Source: Circinella minor (lineage: Eukaryota; Mucoromycota; Mucoromycetes; Mucorales; Lichtheimiaceae). From it: a DNA stretch of 61,856 nucleotides. The stretch is from assembly GCA_016758965.1 (NCBI GenBank), contig JAEPRB010000235.1, positions 1 to 61,856 on the forward strand, read 5' to 3'. Of the stretch, positions 60,662-61,856 are shown piece after piece. How positions within the stretch are numbered: the first letter of the stretch is position 1; each line of letters begins with the position of its first letter. The notes beneath the pieces are model-generated. The model searched no databases. It was not told where the DNA came from and saw nothing but the letters and a program-made list of their open reading frames with translations. The translations under genes and the position numbers were made by a program.

Positions 60662-61339
60662 TATTCTTTTTTATATTTCATTGAAAAAGCAGCATTATAT
60701 TACCTTCGAACCTTTCACTAGTATCAGTCATGTTTGACGCTGTGATGTTTGTACAGGCAATACCTTAGCGACAGCAATAGTTTACACAAGTGAACGTTGC
60801 TACGCGACATGTGGGTACCAAATATTTTATGCAGATTCTATATTTGGTCGCTCTTCTAAATAAGGGAAAGTGGCGAGGAAAAGCAGTCTGCCCGTATACT
60901 ATACGTAGTCAATGATAATTAAATATATCAAACTCTTCCTGCCTCGCTTCGCTGGGCTAAATGAGCCCCTCCGCTTCGCTCCGGGTCATTTGACAGCATA
61001 TGGTTTCGCTGCGCATTCACTACAGAAAAAATGCTGTATCCAAGGTTGTGGGAAACAAATACTGTATCTGAGAGGTTGTGGGAAAAAAATTTTTTTTATC
61101 ATTTTACTTATTGTAGTTTACTGCTAAATTTAACTATGATAGCCTGGCCTATTATTTATATACTAAATAATGTTAAACTGCTAATTCGTACCGTATATTG
61201 TATATTTATAATCATTGGAGAGAGAAAAACAAAAAATATATGGCAGTGAATAAGAGAAAGAAAAGTCTAAGCTGTAGTAGTTGTAGTTATACTTTGTTCA
61301 GCTCATGTTGCTAGTGGTGGTGTTAATAGTATCCCATGC
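60662..61339. repeat. Repeat debris with GC-rich interspersed motif
   Basis: At 60940-61020 are near-repeats CGCTTCGCTGGGCTAAATGA and CGCTTCGCTCCGGGTCATTT, then GGTTTCGCTGCGCATTCA, in GC-rich contrast to their surroundings. At 61036-61085 there are two copies of a CTGTATC(C/T)...GGTTGTGGGAAA unit. Such segments look like termini or internal repeats of a non-autonomous element. No gene seen. Confidence 0.4.
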
Positions 61340-61610
61340 TATGCAATGTTGTCGGTAGATGGTGCCGTGGTAGTAAATAATGACAGATTTATATCAATGT
61401 ATATTATATTACGTATTTGGATTTTTTGCTTTGAAGAGAGCAACATAGAGTTGGCCATGTGGAAATACACGTTCTTGCAGGGGAATACCAGGGTGCTGAA
61501 AGATTTGACTCTATGCCTTATGTATAGTCATTCAAAATATTGGTCGAACAAAGACAGCAGCAATAATTTAGGTAAGGTCGCCAGCTCACATTTTCATATT
61601 TAATCCTACG
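61340..61610 (-). pseudogene. Remnant of a PIF1/Helitron-type helicase C-terminus
   Basis: On the minus strand, two frames together resemble the helicase ending: IPLQERVFPHGQLYVALFKA, similar to the VFxHGQLYVALSR motif of PIF1-like and Helitron helicases. Stops and a frame change interrupt it, so it is a fossil. The rest of the element is outside the window or lost. Confidence 0.45.
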
Positions 61611-61856
61611 ACGAACATTTCTTTTATTCAAGTGACAGTTATAAAGTGTAACGCGTCGATGAGTAATGGAGCCCCATCAGCGCTGAAACGTTTGTTGTAT
61701 GTAACTGTCTGTTTATAGTAATTTACTAAGGGTAGTGCTACCTGTGCGATTTTTTTTTCTTAACGGTGCGATTTTTTTCTCGCGGGTTTTCAATTGTAGT
61801 GGTACAGCGCCAACACCCACAGCCAATCCTTTTATGATATTAACAGTACGACTTCT

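Overview
The window looks like nuclear DNA of an early-diverging fungus, most likely Mucoromycota (Mucorales-like). It is very AT-rich, full of homopolymer runs, and its genes are dense in short GT-AG introns. Recognisable genes are UPF3, SEC24, an LLPH/DUF2423 protein, pICln, a Tps2-type trehalose enzyme, a dienoyl-CoA isomerase and a mitochondrial 2-Cys peroxiredoxin. The species cannot be fixed from the sequence alone.

Layout: 0.5-3.3 kb, secreted-peptide gene A (+). 6.3-16.7 kb, a housekeeping block on the + strand (UPF3, SEC24, LLPH-like, pICln), then the Tps2-like gene and an N-rich membrane protein on the - strand to 22.3 kb. 24-45 kb, a segmental duplication carrying secreted-peptide genes B and C (both -). 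One copy is flanked by inverted remnants of an unknown gene, and a small inverted-repeat element lies at the duplication edge. 47.6-49.3 kb, dienoyl-CoA isomerase. 50.6-55.1 kb, a decayed FHA-kinase and a decayed hAT transposase. 56.1-57.5 kb, peroxiredoxin. 58.8-60.7 kb, a six-exon gene of unknown function. The right edge holds transposon-type debris.

Main discovery: the ~140-bp 'satellites' at 0.7-3.3, 25-31 and 36-43 kb are not plain satellites. Each unit is an intron (GTAAGTTA ... TACTAAC ... TTAATAG), and successive introns are separated by exactly three bases. Exon 1 of each gene encodes a homologous signal peptide (MKYST...) and ends in phase 1. Joining the 3-nt exons in order gives, in all three genes, an uninterrupted reading frame that ends at a TAG in a short last exon. 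Gene A has 17 three-base exons and one six-base exon, gene B has 43 and gene C has 50. The B and C products are amphipathic helices that align residue by residue. So a secreted peptide of 65-97 residues is assembled almost one codon per splicing event from 2.8-7.3 kb of DNA. Every microexon is frame-neutral, so skipping any subset stays in frame. In a near-identical B/C block the 3-nt exons differ more than the introns around them, which hints at diversifying selection. I know of no described gene family built this way. Schistosome micro-exon genes are the nearest analogue.
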